From Streptomyces sp. NBC_00569 (GTDB lineage: Bacteria; Actinomycetota; Actinomycetes; Streptomycetales; Streptomycetaceae), in the NCBI RefSeq assembly GCF_036345255.1, contig NZ_CP107783.1:1674001-1738000 (forward strand): 64,000 bases of DNA, written 5' to 3'. The notes under the pieces were generated by a model. It was given only the letters and a program-made list of their open reading frames with translations, was not told the origin of the DNA and did not search any database. The position numbers and the translations under genes are program-made. This document shows, one piece after another, positions 42,769 through 51,988 of this stretch (within the stretch, counting starts at the first letter, position 1; each line of letters opens with the position of its first letter).

Positions 42769-43500
42769 GTGAACCTGTCAGACAGCCAGACAGGTGGCTC
42801 GGTGCCGCGGCGCGTCAGCGCCATGGAAGCGGTACTCACCCACCTCCGCAGCGCCATCGAGCGCGGCGAGTACGCCATCGGCGACAAGCTCCCCTCCGAG
42901 GCGGAGCTCTGCCGCCGCCTCGAAGTCAGCCGCCCGGTGCTCCGCGAAGCTTTGCGCGCCCTGCAGGTGATGGGACTGACCGTGTCCCGTACCGGCAAGG
43001 GCACCTTCGTCGTGGCCAACGCCGTCGAGGACCCCACCTTCGGCGACTACGCGGCCAGCGACCTGCTCGAGGTGCGCCGGCACGTCGAGATCCCGGTCGC
43101 CGGGTATGCGGCGACGCGGCGGACCCCGGAGAACCTCGACCACCTCGCCCATCTCATGGAACGGATGGAGCGGGAGACCGACACCACGGCGTGGGTCGCG
43201 ATGGACACGATCTTCCACATTGCCGTGGCCGAGGCCTCTCAGAACCCGGTCTTCCGCCGGGTCATCGAGGAGATCCGGGACGCGCTGGCCCGCCAGTCGG
43301 CCTTCCTGAACGAGCTCGGCGACCGCCGTGAGCAGTCCAACCGCGAGCACCGCGCCATCGTCGAGGCGCTGGTCGACGGGAGCGAGCACGACGCGGTGGA
43401 GGCCATGGCCCACCACCTCGACCGCGTCGAAACCACCCTCACCTCCATCGTGCGCCCCGAGCGCCCGGACTCACCCACAGAAGGCGGACCCCAGGCGTGA
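42769..43500 (+). CDS. GntR/FadR-family transcriptional regulator
   Basis: The 243-residue regulator has an N-terminal winged helix ([20 protein letters not shown] to [15 protein letters not shown]) and a C-terminal FCD helical ligand domain with metal-type residues ([27 protein letters not shown], and a final HHLD). The first gene of the operon, it overlaps the permease start by GTGA (43497-43500). It probably senses asparagine, aspartate or fumarate and controls the operon through the palindrome at its own 5' end. Confidence 0.88.
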   Translation: MNLSDSQTGGSVPRRVSAMEAVLTHLRSAIERGEYAIGDKLPSEAELCRRLEVSRPVLREALRALQVMGLTVSRTGKGTFVVANAVEDPTFGDYAASDLLEVRRHVEIPVAGYAATRRTPENLDHLAHLMERMERETDTTAWVAMDTIFHIAVAEASQNPVFRRVIEEIRDALARQSAFLNELGDRREQSNREHRAIVEALVDGSEHDAVEAMAHHLDRVETTLTSIVRPERPDSPTEGGPQA

Positions 43501-44963
43501 GCGAACGATCCCTTCAAGAAGACGCGATACAAGAGGCCCGGACGACCCCGGCGGCAGGCCCTGCCAAACACGTCGACGCCGGAGACGCGGGCTACAGCAA
43601 GTCCCTGAAGTCCCGGCACGTCAACATGATCGCCATCGGCGGCGCCATCGGCACCGGCCTCTTCCTGGGCGCGGGCGGCCGTCTCGCCGATGCGGGCCCT
43701 TCCCTCTTCGTCGCCTATGCGGTCTGCGGCGTCTTCGCCTTCCTCGTCGTGCGGGCGCTGGGCGAACTCGTCCTGTACCGGCCGTCCTCCGGTGCCTTCG
43801 TCTCGTACGCCCGTGAGTTCCTCGGCGAGAAGGGCGCCTACGTCGCCGGCTGGATGTACTTCCTCAACTGGGCCACCACCGGTATCGCCGACATCACCGC
43901 TGTCGCCCTCTACACCCATTACTGGGGCATGTTCTCCGACATTCCGCAGTGGGTGATCGCGCTCATCGCTCTCGCCGTCGTACTCACCGTGAACCTCATC
44001 TCGGTGAAGATGTTCGGCGAACTGGAATTCTGGTTCGCGATCATCAAGGTCAGCGCTCTCGTGGTCTTCATGCTGATCGGCATCTTCCTGCTGGTCACGC
44101 AGCACCCCGTGGACGGCCACCACCCCGGCCCGTCCCTGATCACCGACAACGGCGGCATCTTCCCGAGCGGCCTGCTGCCGATGCTGCTGATCATCCAGGG
44201 CGTCGTCTTCGCCTACGCCTCCGTCGAACTGGTCGGCGTCGCCGCGGGCGAGACCGAGAACCCCGAGAAGATCATGCCGAAGGCGATCAACTCGATCATG
44301 TGGCGCGTCGGTCTCTTCTACGTCGGCTCCGTGGTCCTGCTGTCCATGCTGCTGCCCTGGACCTCCTACAGCGCCGCCCAGAGCCCCTTCGTCACCGTGC
44401 TGTCCCACATCGGCATCCCCGCAGCAGGCGGCGTCATGAACCTCGTAGTCCTCACCGCGGCCATGTCGTCCCTCAACTCCGGTCTGTACTCCACCGGCCG
44501 CATCCTGCGTTCCATGGCGGTGTCCGGCTCGGCCCCGAGGTTCACCGGCGTGATGAGCCGCAGCCAGGTCCCCTACGGCGGCATCCTGCTCACCAGCGGC
44601 ATCTGCGTCCTCGGTGTCGGCCTCAACTTCGTCGTCCCCGCCGACGCGTTCGAGATCGTGCTGAACTTCGCGGCGATCGGCATCCTCTCCACCTGGGGCA
44701 TGATCATGCTCTGCCACCTGCTGTTCTGGCGGAAGACCCAGAACGGCGAGCTGTCCCGGCCGGGCTACCGGCTGCCCGGCTCGCCCTGGACCGAGATCGT
44801 CACCATCGGCTTCCTCGTCTCCGTGCTCGTGCTGATGTACGCCGACGGGGGCGCGGGACGTACCACCGTGCTGTGCCTGCCACTGATCGTCGCGGCTCTC
44901 GTCGCCGGCTGGTACGGGGTGCGCCGCCGGGTCGCCGCCGTGCGCGTCGGAACAGACCGGTGA
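43497..44963 (+). CDS. ansP: Amino acid permease (L-asparagine permease type)
   Basis: The 488-residue APC-superfamily protein has 12 membrane helices. The first helix has the substrate-binding loop [17 protein letters not shown], and helix 6 region [20 protein letters not shown] carries the E-x-x-x-x-x-GE signature of the amino acid transporters. Its closest known group is the GABA/asparagine permeases (AnsP, GabP, PheP). Context with an asparaginase and an aspartase supports asparagine uptake. Start and stop overlap both neighbours by GTGA, indicating coupled translation. Confidence 0.87.
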   Translation: MSERSLQEDAIQEARTTPAAGPAKHVDAGDAGYSKSLKSRHVNMIAIGGAIGTGLFLGAGGRLADAGPSLFVAYAVCGVFAFLVVRALGELVLYRPSSGAFVSYAREFLGEKGAYVAGWMYFLNWATTGIADITAVALYTHYWGMFSDIPQWVIALIALAVVLTVNLISVKMFGELEFWFAIIKVSALVVFMLIGIFLLVTQHPVDGHHPGPSLITDNGGIFPSGLLPMLLIIQGVVFAYASVELVGVAAGETENPEKIMPKAINSIMWRVGLFYVGSVVLLSMLLPWTSYSAAQSPFVTVLSHIGIPAAGGVMNLVVLTAAMSSLNSGLYSTGRILRSMAVSGSAPRFTGVMSRSQVPYGGILLTSGICVLGVGLNFVVPADAFEIVLNFAAIGILSTWGMIMLCHLLFWRKTQNGELSRPGYRLPGSPWTEIVTIGFLVSVLVLMYADGGAGRTTVLCLPLIVAALVAGWYGVRRRVAAVRVGTDR

Positions 44964-46051
44964 ACCCCGCCGTGAATCAAGCAGTGAACCAAGCAATGAA
45001 TCAGGTAGTGAACCAAGCAGTGAAGTACGGCAGTTCGGTGGCCGAGGCTCCCGCGATACGCGAACCTCTCCACGCCCCGGTCGCCCAGCTCGTGCGCGGC
45101 GGGGTCATCGAGGGCATCCACTACGGCTCGGTCGTCGTCCTGGCCGCCGACGGCAACGTGGACCTCCAGATCGGCGACATCGAGGCCGCCTTCTACCCCC
45201 GTTCGGCACTCAAGCCGCTGCAGGCCGTGGCCATGGTGCGCGCCGGACTGCCGCTGGACGGCGAGCTGCTGTCGCTGACCGCGGCCAGCCACTCCGGCGA
45301 GGACCGGCACCTCGCCGGCACCCGGCGCATCCTGGAGCTGGCCGCACTGCCCGAGGACGCCCTGCGCAACGTCCCGGACCTGCCCTTCGACCCGGTGGTC
45401 CGGGAGGCCTGGGTACGCGAGGGGCGCCTCCCCTCCCGGCTCGCGCAGAACTGCTCCGGCAAGCACGCGGCGATGCTGATGACCGCGCAGCTCAACGGTT
45501 GGTCGCTCGACGACTACCTGGACCCGGCGCACCCCCTGCAGCAGGCCATCGCCGAGAGCGTCGAGCATCTCACCGGCCAGGCGATCGCCCAGGTGACCGT
45601 CGACGGCTGCGGCGCGCCCCTCTTCTCCATCTCACTGCACGGGCTGGCACGCGCCGCCGCCCGGATCACCACCGCGGCCCCGGGCACGCCCGAGGCACAG
45701 GTGGCCGACGCGATGCGCGAGCACGCCGAGATGGCCTCCGGCTCGGGCCGCGACGTCGGCGCGCTGATGCGCGCCGTGCCGGGGCTCCTCACCAAGGACG
45801 GCTTCGAAGGCGTCCAGGTCGCGGCCCTGCCGGACGGCCGTGCCGTCGCCGTGAAGATCGCCGACGGCGCCGACCGGGCGCGCGTCCCGGTGACCGCCGC
45901 CGCCCTGGCCCGCTGCGGCATCGATCCGTCCGTGCTCGCCGAGTTCGCGGGCGCACCGCTCCTCGGCGGCGGGGCGGTGGTCGGCAGTATCCGGCCGACC
46001 CGCGCCCTGAACCCGCTCGCGGCTGCCACGCCGTACGGCACCTGCGCCTGA
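44960..46051 (+). CDS. ansA: L-asparaginase of the Rhizobium etli (class 3) type
   Basis: This is a 363-residue protein if started at GTG 44960. The catalytic SxxK motif is in [11 protein letters not shown] (Ser82-Lys85), a second Ser in [10 protein letters not shown], and the zinc-binding residues are in [10 protein letters not shown] (Cys165, Lys168) and VDGCGAP. These match the residues described for R. etli ReAV. The enzyme hydrolyses asparagine to aspartate and ammonia. Relatives have the SxxK near residue 48, so the first ~20-34 residues are extra; they consist of a 4-residue repeat made of repeated start codons (see the repeat entry). True translation may start at GTG 45020 or earlier. 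It overlaps the permease gene. Confidence 0.9.
   Translation: MNPAVNQAVNQAMNQVVNQAVKYGSSVAEAPAIREPLHAPVAQLVRGGVIEGIHYGSVVVLAADGNVDLQIGDIEAAFYPRSALKPLQAVAMVRAGLPLDGELLSLTAASHSGEDRHLAGTRRILELAALPEDALRNVPDLPFDPVVREAWVREGRLPSRLAQNCSGKHAAMLMTAQLNGWSLDDYLDPAHPLQQAIAESVEHLTGQAIAQVTVDGCGAPLFSISLHGLARAAARITTAAPGTPEAQVADAMREHAEMASGSGRDVGALMRAVPGLLTKDGFEGVQVAALPDGRAVAVKIADGADRARVPVTAAALARCGIDPSVLAEFAGAPLLGGGAVVGSIRPTRALNPLAAATPYGTCA
44972..45019 (+). repeat. Four 12-bp direct repeats, each beginning with a start codon
   Basis: Units GTGAATCAAGCA, GTGAACCAAGCA, ATGAATCAGGTA and GTGAACCAAGCA follow each other in frame, flanked by GTG codons at 44960 and 45020. All read (V/M)NQ(A/V) in the asparaginase frame. 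The array offers up to six in-frame start codons and can lengthen or shorten by slippage without a frameshift. Confidence 0.75.
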
Positions 46052-46087
46052 CTCACCCGCTCACAGCTGAAGGAAGACCCGCACCGC

Positions 46088-47506
46088 ATGACCACCGCAG
46101 CCTCCCACCGCAGCGAACACGACCTGCTCGGCGACCGCGACGTCCCCGCCGAGGCGTACTGGGGCGTCCACACCCTGCGCGCCACGGAGAACTTCCCCAT
46201 CACGGGCACACCGATCTCCGCCTACCCTCACCTGATCGACGCCCTCGCCGCCGTGAAGGAAGCCGCCGCCCGCGCCAACGAGGAACTCGGCCTGCTCGAC
46301 CCGGCCAAGGCAGCGGCCATCGTCGAGGCATGCCGGGAGATCCGCGATGGCAAACTGCACGACCAGTTCGTCGTCGACGTCATCCAGGGCGGCGCCGGCA
46401 CCTCGACGAACATGAACGCCAACGAGGTCATTGCCAACCGGGCGTTGGAACTGCTGGGCCATGAGAAGGGCCGATACGAGTTCCTGCACCCCAATGAAGA
46501 CGTCAATCTGAGCCAGTCAACCAACGACGTCTATCCGACCGCAGTGAAGATAGCGACCGTGTTCGCGGTGCGCGGGTTGCTCAAGGCGATGGCTGTACTG
46601 CAGGACGCCTTCGCCGGCAAGGCCGTCGAGTTCCGCGACGTGCTCAAGATGGGCCGTACACAGTTGCAGGACGCGGTACCCATGACGCTCGGTCAAGAGT
46701 TCTCTGCTTTTGCCGTCATGATTGGTGAGGATCGCAGCCGTCTTGACGAGGCCGTCGAGTTGATCCATGAAATCAACCTGGGTGCCACGGCGATCGGCAC
46801 CGGACTCAACGCCCCCGCCGGATATGCCGAGTCCGCCCGCCGCCACCTCGCCGACATCACCGGGCTGCCCCTGGTGACGGCGGCCAACCTGGTCGAGGCG
46901 ACCCAGGACTGTGGTGCCTTCGTCCAGATGTCGGGCGTACTCAAGCGGATCGCGGTCAAGCTCTCCAAGAGCTGCAACGACCTGCGGCTGCTGTCCTCCG
47001 GGCCGCGCGCGGGCCTCAACGAGATCAACCTGCCGCCGGTGCAGGCAGGCTCGAGCATCATGCCCGGCAAGGTCAACCCGGTCATTCCCGAGGTCGTCAA
47101 CCAGGTCGCCTTCGAGGTGATCGGCAACGACGTCACCATCACCATGGCGGCCGAGGCGGGACAGCTCCAGCTCAACGCGTTCGAACCGATCATCCTGCAC
47201 TCCCTCTCCGAGAGCATCACGCATCTGCGCAACGCCTGCCTGACCCTCGCCGAGCGCTGCGTCTCCGGGATCACCGCCAACACGGAGGAACTGCGCGCCG
47301 CGGTCGAGAACTCCATCGGCCTGGTGACCGCTCTCAACCCGCACATCGGCTACACGGCCGCCACCGACATCGCCAAGGAGGCCCTCGCCAGCGGCCGAGG
47401 CGTGGCCGAACTCGTCCTGGAGAAGGGCCTGCTGCCCGCCGAGAGGCTCGAAGCGCTGCTGCGGCCCGAAGTGCTCGCCGGTACCGGCGGCCCGCAGGGC
47501 AGCTGA
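46088..47506 (+). CDS. aspA: Aspartate ammonia-lyase
   Basis: The 472-residue enzyme converts aspartate to fumarate and ammonia as a homotetramer. The fumarase/aspartase signature GSSIMPGKVNP is present (residues ~320-330), with GGAGTSTNMNANEVIANRA, NEDVNLSQSTNDVYPT and MGRTQLQDAVPM forming the rest of the composite active site. Length fits the family (~470). It lies 36 bp after the asparaginase with GAAGGAAG upstream. The last ~48 codons are repeated directly downstream (see the tandem duplication). Confidence 0.93.
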   Translation: MTTAASHRSEHDLLGDRDVPAEAYWGVHTLRATENFPITGTPISAYPHLIDALAAVKEAAARANEELGLLDPAKAAAIVEACREIRDGKLHDQFVVDVIQGGAGTSTNMNANEVIANRALELLGHEKGRYEFLHPNEDVNLSQSTNDVYPTAVKIATVFAVRGLLKAMAVLQDAFAGKAVEFRDVLKMGRTQLQDAVPMTLGQEFSAFAVMIGEDRSRLDEAVELIHEINLGATAIGTGLNAPAGYAESARRHLADITGLPLVTAANLVEATQDCGAFVQMSGVLKRIAVKLSKSCNDLRLLSSGPRAGLNEINLPPVQAGSSIMPGKVNPVIPEVVNQVAFEVIGNDVTITMAAEAGQLQLNAFEPIILHSLSESITHLRNACLTLAERCVSGITANTEELRAAVENSIGLVTALNPHIGYTAATDIAKEALASGRGVAELVLEKGLLPAERLEALLRPEVLAGTGGPQGS

Positions 47507-47824
47507 GCCGACGAGCACCAGGACCGGCAGGACGGCAGAACGGTGATCCTGTCCCCCTCGACGACCTTCCAGCCGGTCCTGGAGCGCATCGCGCCACCGA
47601 CATCGCCAAGGAGGCCCTCGCCAGCGGCCGAGGCGTGGCCGAACTCGTCCTGGAGAAGGGCCTGCTGCCCGCCGAGAGGCTCGAAGCGCTGCTGCGGCCC
47701 GAAGTGCTCGCCGGCACCGGCAGCCCGCAGGGCAGCTGAGCCGACGAGCACCAGGACCGGCAGGACGGCAGAACGGTGATCCAGTCCCCCTCGACGACCT
47801 TCCAGCCGGTCCTGGAGCGCATCG
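47361..47824 (+). repeat. 233-bp tandem duplication covering the end of aspA
   Basis: Copy 1 (47361-47593) holds the last 48 codons of aspA, the spacer and the first codons of a glutaminase-like gene. Copy 2 (47594-47824) repeats it with a few substitutions and is two bases shorter. The 7-bp microhomology CCACCGA stands at all three borders (47361, 47594, 47825), so the duplication arose by slippage or end joining between short repeats. aspA itself remains intact. Confidence 0.85.
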
Positions 47825-47965
47825 CCACCGAGACGCACAGACGCCCTGCCGTTCGTGGCCCGCCGACTGCATCCCGGCGCTCACCACCTGCGCCCCGCGC
47901 AGCTTCGGCATGGCCGTCGCCGCGCTCGACGGCCCGGCGTACGGGGTGGGGGCAGTGGCGGGCTG
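47776..47965 (+). pseudogene. N-terminal fragment of a glutaminase gene
   Basis: GTG 47776 begins STTFQPVLERIATET after a short leader and then loses frame. A second frame continues DCIPALTTCAPRSFGMAVAA and LDGPAYGVGAV. Together they match the first ~60 residues of serine-type glutaminases (GlsA: ..FQPVLERI...DYIPALA...FGMAVA..DGTVYGVGD..). The rest, including the catalytic SxxK, is gone. It was probably the fifth gene of the amide-catabolic operon. From 47966 to 48328 no gene is seen. Confidence 0.6.
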
Positions 47966-48328
47966 GTCATTGCTCCTCGCCCACCGGCGAGGCTGCCGAC
48001 ACCTTCCGGTGGGCGCCTCTGGTTGCTCTGACGGTGGCTGTGCGAGGGATGAAAACGCCGTCGTTGAGCAGGGCAGTCAAGGGCAAGGTGCGCAGCGTCG
48101 GCCGCCTTGCGGGCCACTTCGGCGGCCGGCCCCGCAGTCACGCAATCCACCAGGGGAATCGAGCCCCACACGCCGCGTTCTCGGGCGCGCTGCGGCCGCC
48201 GCGTCGCACGGCCAACGAGGTCCGAACGGAGCTCGAAGTGACCGGACTCGAATCGGCGCCAGATCCGCGCAGCGGTCCAGCTGGCCGCGGGCAGGCGGGG
48301 CCGCGGTGCGGCCGCCTATCGTAGAGAC

Positions 48329-48610
48329 ATGGGCGAAGTCCTCATCGTGTACGAGCTCGACAAGGCAGTGACCACGCGTGACTCCCCGCGCGTACCGCGT
48401 GGCACCGACCGGGCCGTCCGCCGGGTGCACGCTGCGCCAGCCGCCCCGGGGACACCCACCGCGACGGGACCACGAACCCTCTGCGGCAAAGACACCTTCG
48501 CCATGGAGACGCCCAGTTGGAAGCCCTCTGAACACTCTGAGGGGCCGTGGTATCCCGAGGAGTACGCGTCCGCGGTGTGCCCCGACTGCGATGCCGTGAT
48601 GGAGACCTGA
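48329..48610 (+). CDS. Small hypothetical protein with paired cysteines
   Basis: The 93-residue frame starts at ATG 48329, with only a weak TAGAGA site. Its end, ETPSWKPSEHSEGPWYPEEY then ASAVCPDCDAVMET, looks conserved rather than random. With the earlier TLCGKDTF it offers a CxGK...CPxC pattern that may bind zinc. I know of no function. The spacer to 48860 contains no other gene. Confidence 0.45.
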   Translation: MGEVLIVYELDKAVTTRDSPRVPRGTDRAVRRVHAAPAAPGTPTATGPRTLCGKDTFAMETPSWKPSEHSEGPWYPEEYASAVCPDCDAVMET

Positions 48611-48859
48611 CCGGCGGGCCGACTGCCCTGACGTCGCTGCGTCCCCGGAGAGAATTCCACTGCCGTCGCCACGGCCATGTGCTCATGCGACCCCGCTCTG
48701 ACCACGTCGACACCCCCTTGAAGGTGCCGACAAACCGCTCCTCCTCCCCGGGTGCCGCACCGGAACATTTCAAGGCTCCCGCGCGGCTGAGCGGCTCCGC
48801 GAACGTGCCTGTCGAGGTCCTGACGGATACAGCTCTGGTCGCCTCCACTCACGCGCTGC

Positions 48860-49345
48860 CCCACCACCACATCGGCGTCGCTTCCCCCATCACGCGCTCA
48901 GCATGACAACCCGGGCCGGGGTGCTGGTCACTGGCACCAGGCGTTGCAGGACGCCCATAGCGCTCCGCCCACTCGGCGGTATCCAGCTCGTCCAGCACCT
49001 CCGGCGCGTGGTGGGCCATGGCCTCCAAGACGGCGCGGACCGCCTCGGTCACCAGTTCCAGGCGGGTCAGCTCCCGTGCGGCGGACAGGATGTGGGTGGA
49101 GTCGGTGCGCTGGGTGCCGCGGCTCTTGAGCAAGCCGGCCCGCCGGATCCGGGTGAGCGCGAGGGCCGGCAGCCGGTCGGCGCGGTCGCCCTCGGCGAGC
49201 CGGTCGCGGAAGTCGGACAGGACGCTGTGGTGGCAGCCGGGTCTTCCAGCTCCAGGCCGAGGACGTAGTTGAAGTCGATGCGGCAGCGCACCGCGACGTC
49301 ACCGGCTCCCAGCGGTCGAGGCCGCCCGCGCCAGTCGACCATTTC
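48860..49345 (-). pseudogene. IS1182-type transposase remnant
   Basis: The minus strand encodes RCRIDFNYVLGLELEDP. After a frameshift it continues LPALALTRIRRAGLLKSRGT, QRTDSTHILSAARELTRLEL and VTEAVRAVLEAMAHHAPEVL. These match in order the N-terminal third of the IS1182-family transposase (..DLKFACGLALDDPGFD..., ..RGKQRTDSTHVL..., ..NRLELVGETLR...). The remainder is absent. It ends just before the MarR promoter. Confidence 0.55.
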
Positions 49346-49375
49346 CATAAACTATGAATATAAAATTGCTATGCT
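49346..49375 (+). promoter_or_regulatory. AT-rich promoter/operator of the MarR-MFS operon
   Basis: The ~35 bp before the marR start are strikingly AT-rich for this genome. They hold the palindrome CATA-AAC-TATG (49346-49356), a TAAAAT element and TATGCT (49370-49375), either of which could be the -10 box. There is no ribosome-binding site before ATG 49382, so the mRNA may be leaderless. The palindrome is a candidate MarR binding site for autoregulation. Confidence 0.45.
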
Positions 49376-49381
49376 TCGAGC

Positions 49382-49840
49382 ATGAGTCGTCAAGACACCG
49401 CTCCTGGCGCGTCCGCCGCCATCGGGGCAGCCCTCTACGGCCTGGCCACCAGGGCCGCGAGACGCCTGCCCCGGGACATGAGCCTGACGTCCGCCGCCAC
49501 CCTGGCCACCCTGGACCGGACCGGACCGCGGCGCATCACCGATCTGGCCGCAGTCGAGGGCGTCACCCAGCCCGCGATGACCGCCCTGGTCCGGGTGATG
49601 GAGAAGTCCGGCCTGGTCGAGCGGCGGGGCAACTCGTCCGACAAGCGGGTCACACTGGTGTGCCTGACCGAGGCCGGCGCCTCCTATGTCCGGACGCGGC
49701 ACCAGGCGGGCGTCCACGCGTTCGAGCGGTTGATCGGCGGGCTCACCGGCGACGAGGTCGAGGCGCTGGTGGCAGCCCTTCCGGCGCTGAAGCATCTGGC
49801 AGAGCTCGAAAGCCAGGACCGCGAAGGCCCGAAGCAGTGA
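49382..49840 (+). CDS. MarR-family transcriptional regulator
   Basis: The 152-residue regulator has the winged-helix core TDLAAVEGVTQPAMTALVRV, continuing to EKSGLVERRGNSSDKRVTLV, whose DxR in the wing (SDKR) is the MarR signature, flanked by dimerisation helices. It is coupled to the MFS gene by a GTGA overlap (49837-49840), the classic arrangement in which the repressor controls its own efflux pump and is released by the pump's substrate. Confidence 0.9.
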   Translation: MSRQDTAPGASAAIGAALYGLATRAARRLPRDMSLTSAATLATLDRTGPRRITDLAAVEGVTQPAMTALVRVMEKSGLVERRGNSSDKRVTLVCLTEAGASYVRTRHQAGVHAFERLIGGLTGDEVEALVAALPALKHLAELESQDREGPKQ

Positions 49841-51270
49841 CCGGGCAGCCGGTCGGCGGGGTCTCGGCGAAGGCGTTCCCGGTGGCACGTTCCGAGGCGC
49901 GGCTGCTGGTCCCCGCCCTGATGTTCATCGCTCTGGTCGTGGCGGCGGTCGCCAGCCTCGGGACGCCACTCATCACCAGCGTGGCGACCTCGTTCCACGT
50001 CTCGCTCGGCAGCGCGCAGTGGACGCTGACCGTCGCGCTGCTCAGCGGCGCCGTCGCCACGCCGGTCCTGGGCCGGCTCGGAGCCGGCCCGCACCGGCGG
50101 GCCACGATCCTCGCCACGCTGGCGGTCGTCGTCGCCGGCAGCGCGCTCACCGTTCTGCCGCTGCCGTTCGCGTGGCTGCTGGCCGGCAGGGCGGCCCAGG
50201 GCGTCGGGCTCGGGCTGACGGCGCTGATGATGGGCGTGGCCCGGGACCACCTCCCCGAGGAGCGCAGCGCGGCCGTGATCGCCCTGATCTCGGTGGTCTC
50301 GATCATCGGGGCCGGCGTCGGCTACCCGCTGACCGCACTGCTCGCCGAGCTCGGCGGGGTACGGGCCGCCTACGGCCTCGGCCTGGTCGTCACCGCCGCC
50401 GCCCTCCTGACCGCTTGGCGCTCCATGCCCGAAGCCCCCACAGGCCGCTCCGCCCACGTGGACGTGACAGGCGCGGTCGTCCTGGCCGCTGCGCTGCTCC
50501 TGGTGCTGTTCCTCGCCGGCGAACGGAATCTGTGGAGCCGGCACCTCGCCGTGGCGGCGGGCCTCGCCGTCGTCGCGGTGGTGCTGCTCTGCGTCTGGGC
50601 CGTCATCGAGCTGCGCAGCACGACGCCCCTGGTCGATGTGCGGGCGGTGCGGCACCCGGCGGTCGCCGGGGCGAACCTCGCCATGTTCGTCGGCGGGATC
50701 GGCATGTACCTCCTGCTCACGCTCATCACCCGGTACGCGCAGACGCCGCGCGGCGCCGGATACGGCTTCGGGCTGACGACCTTCGTCTCCGGGCTGGTCC
50801 TCATCCCGTTCTCGGTGCTGGGGTTCGTCGCCGGCAAGCTCACGCCGCGGGTCCGGACGCGGATCACCGGCCCCCTGCTCCTGGCCGGCAGCGCCGTCGT
50901 GGTCGGCGGCGGGTTCGCCCTGTTCGCGGCGGCCCGGTCGGACCTGGCCGAACTGTTCACGGCGATGGGCGTGCTCGGCGTCGGCGTCGGCGGCTTCTCG
51001 GCCGCGATGCCCGGCGTCATCCTGGCCGTCACCCCCAAGAGCGAGACGTCGAGCGCCATGAGCTTCAACTATGTCGTCCGCAGCGTCGGGTACTCCCTGG
51101 GCAGCGCCATCGGCGGCCTGATCCTCGCCGCGGGCACCGGCCCCGGCCACCTCTTCCCCGACGACGGCGCCTACACCACCGCGGCGCTGGTCGGCATCGG
51201 CGCCATGGCGATCACGACGCTGACAAGCCTCGCTCTCGCCCGCCGACGCTCGTCCGAGACCAACCCGTAA
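49837..51270 (+). CDS. MFS efflux transporter
   Basis: The 477-residue protein has 12-14 membrane helices. Helix-2/3 loop LGRLGAGPHRR is the motif A region (normally GxLaDrxGrr) and WLLAGRAAQGVGLGLTALMM is motif B-like with its Arg. IIGAGVGYPLTALLAEL resembles motif C of drug antiporters. This fits the DHA2-like drug:H+ antiporters. The MarR gene upstream suggests inducible export of a toxic small molecule. GTG 49837 is inside the marR stop. Confidence 0.87.
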   Translation: MTGQPVGGVSAKAFPVARSEARLLVPALMFIALVVAAVASLGTPLITSVATSFHVSLGSAQWTLTVALLSGAVATPVLGRLGAGPHRRATILATLAVVVAGSALTVLPLPFAWLLAGRAAQGVGLGLTALMMGVARDHLPEERSAAVIALISVVSIIGAGVGYPLTALLAELGGVRAAYGLGLVVTAAALLTAWRSMPEAPTGRSAHVDVTGAVVLAAALLLVLFLAGERNLWSRHLAVAAGLAVVAVVLLCVWAVIELRSTTPLVDVRAVRHPAVAGANLAMFVGGIGMYLLLTLITRYAQTPRGAGYGFGLTTFVSGLVLIPFSVLGFVAGKLTPRVRTRITGPLLLAGSAVVVGGGFALFAAARSDLAELFTAMGVLGVGVGGFSAAMPGVILAVTPKSETSSAMSFNYVVRSVGYSLGSAIGGLILAAGTGPGHLFPDDGAYTTAALVGIGAMAITTLTSLALARRRSSETNP

Positions 51271-51303
51271 GTCAGGTGCACTCATCCCCACACTGGAGGT
51301 TCC

Positions 51304-51597
51304 ATGCCCAAGGGCTACTGGGTCAGCGTCTACCGCACCATTTCAGACCCTGAGAAGCTGGCTGCTTACAACAAGCTGGCCGCTCCGGCCGTCAAGGCCG
51401 GGGGCGGCCGGACCTTCGTCCGTGGCGGTCGGGTCGTGGCGCATGACGCCGGTATCGCCGAGCGCACCGTTCTGATCGAGTTCGACAGCTTCGAGCAGGC
51501 CGTCGCGGCGCACGAGAGTGCGGCCTACCAGGAGGCGCTGGTCGCCCTCTCCGACGGCGTCGAGCGCGACTTCCGCATCGTCGAAGGCATCGACTGA
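51304..51597 (+). CDS. DUF1330 protein
   Basis: The 97-residue protein is a typical DUF1330 ferredoxin-like fold: GYWVSVYRTISDPEKLAAYN, GGRTFVRGGRVVAHDAG, TVLIEFDSFEQAVAAHESAA and a YQEAL helix. ATG 51304 follows TGGAGG. It lies 33 bp after the MFS gene and is probably the last gene of the MarR operon. Function is unknown. Confidence 0.88.
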   Translation: MPKGYWVSVYRTISDPEKLAAYNKLAAPAVKAGGGRTFVRGGRVVAHDAGIAERTVLIEFDSFEQAVAAHESAAYQEALVALSDGVERDFRIVEGID

Positions 51598-51818
51598 CCG
51601 CGGTCCAGTCGGATCTTCACTGAAGGCTCTCTGCGGCGCAGCCCGAACCCCACGACGAACGACAATGCGAAGAGCCCACCGAGAACCATCGCCGCGACCG
51701 GGTGGTAGGCGAAGCACGCGACGCCGGTCCCGAGCAGGATCGGCAGGAGCAAGCCGCGCAGCACCGTCCAGAACCTGATCCGTTCCGGCCCCGACGGCTG
51801 CACGCGGTCATGCCACAC
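51525..51818 (-). CDS. Small two-helix membrane protein (boundaries uncertain)
   Basis: The minus-strand frame encodes RIRFWTVLRGLLLPILLGTG, VACFAYHPVAAMVLGGLFAL and SFVVGFGLRRREPSVKIRL: two membrane helices joined by a short loop and ending with a basic tail. GTG 51818 or GTG 51803 could be the start; neither has a good ribosome-binding site. The last ~25 codons run antisense through the DUF1330 gene and are probably an extension caused by a lost stop codon. No family recognised. Confidence 0.45.
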   Translation of the reverse strand: MWHDRVQPSGPERIRFWTVLRGLLLPILLGTGVACFAYHPVAAMVLGGLFALSFVVGFGLRRREPSVKIRLDRGQSMPSTMRKSRSTPSERATSASW

Positions 51819-51988
51819 CTCTAGGTGGTTCCTGGTCGAACAATGCTCAGTTCGCCTGACGCCATCACACCACCGACACCTCGCTACTTGTGTGGTGATC
51901 CGTAAGGAACGGCCCAGCGGTGGACCGACAGGAGCCTCGCGAAGCGCTGTGCCTGTGCGGCTCCGCGCGCGGCCATCGAGCCATACGC

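Noticed and set aside
44972..45019. 12-bp repeats considered as a CRISPR-like or protein-binding array
   Set aside because: Units are contiguous with no spacers and lie in frame inside a coding sequence; better seen as a coding microsatellite.
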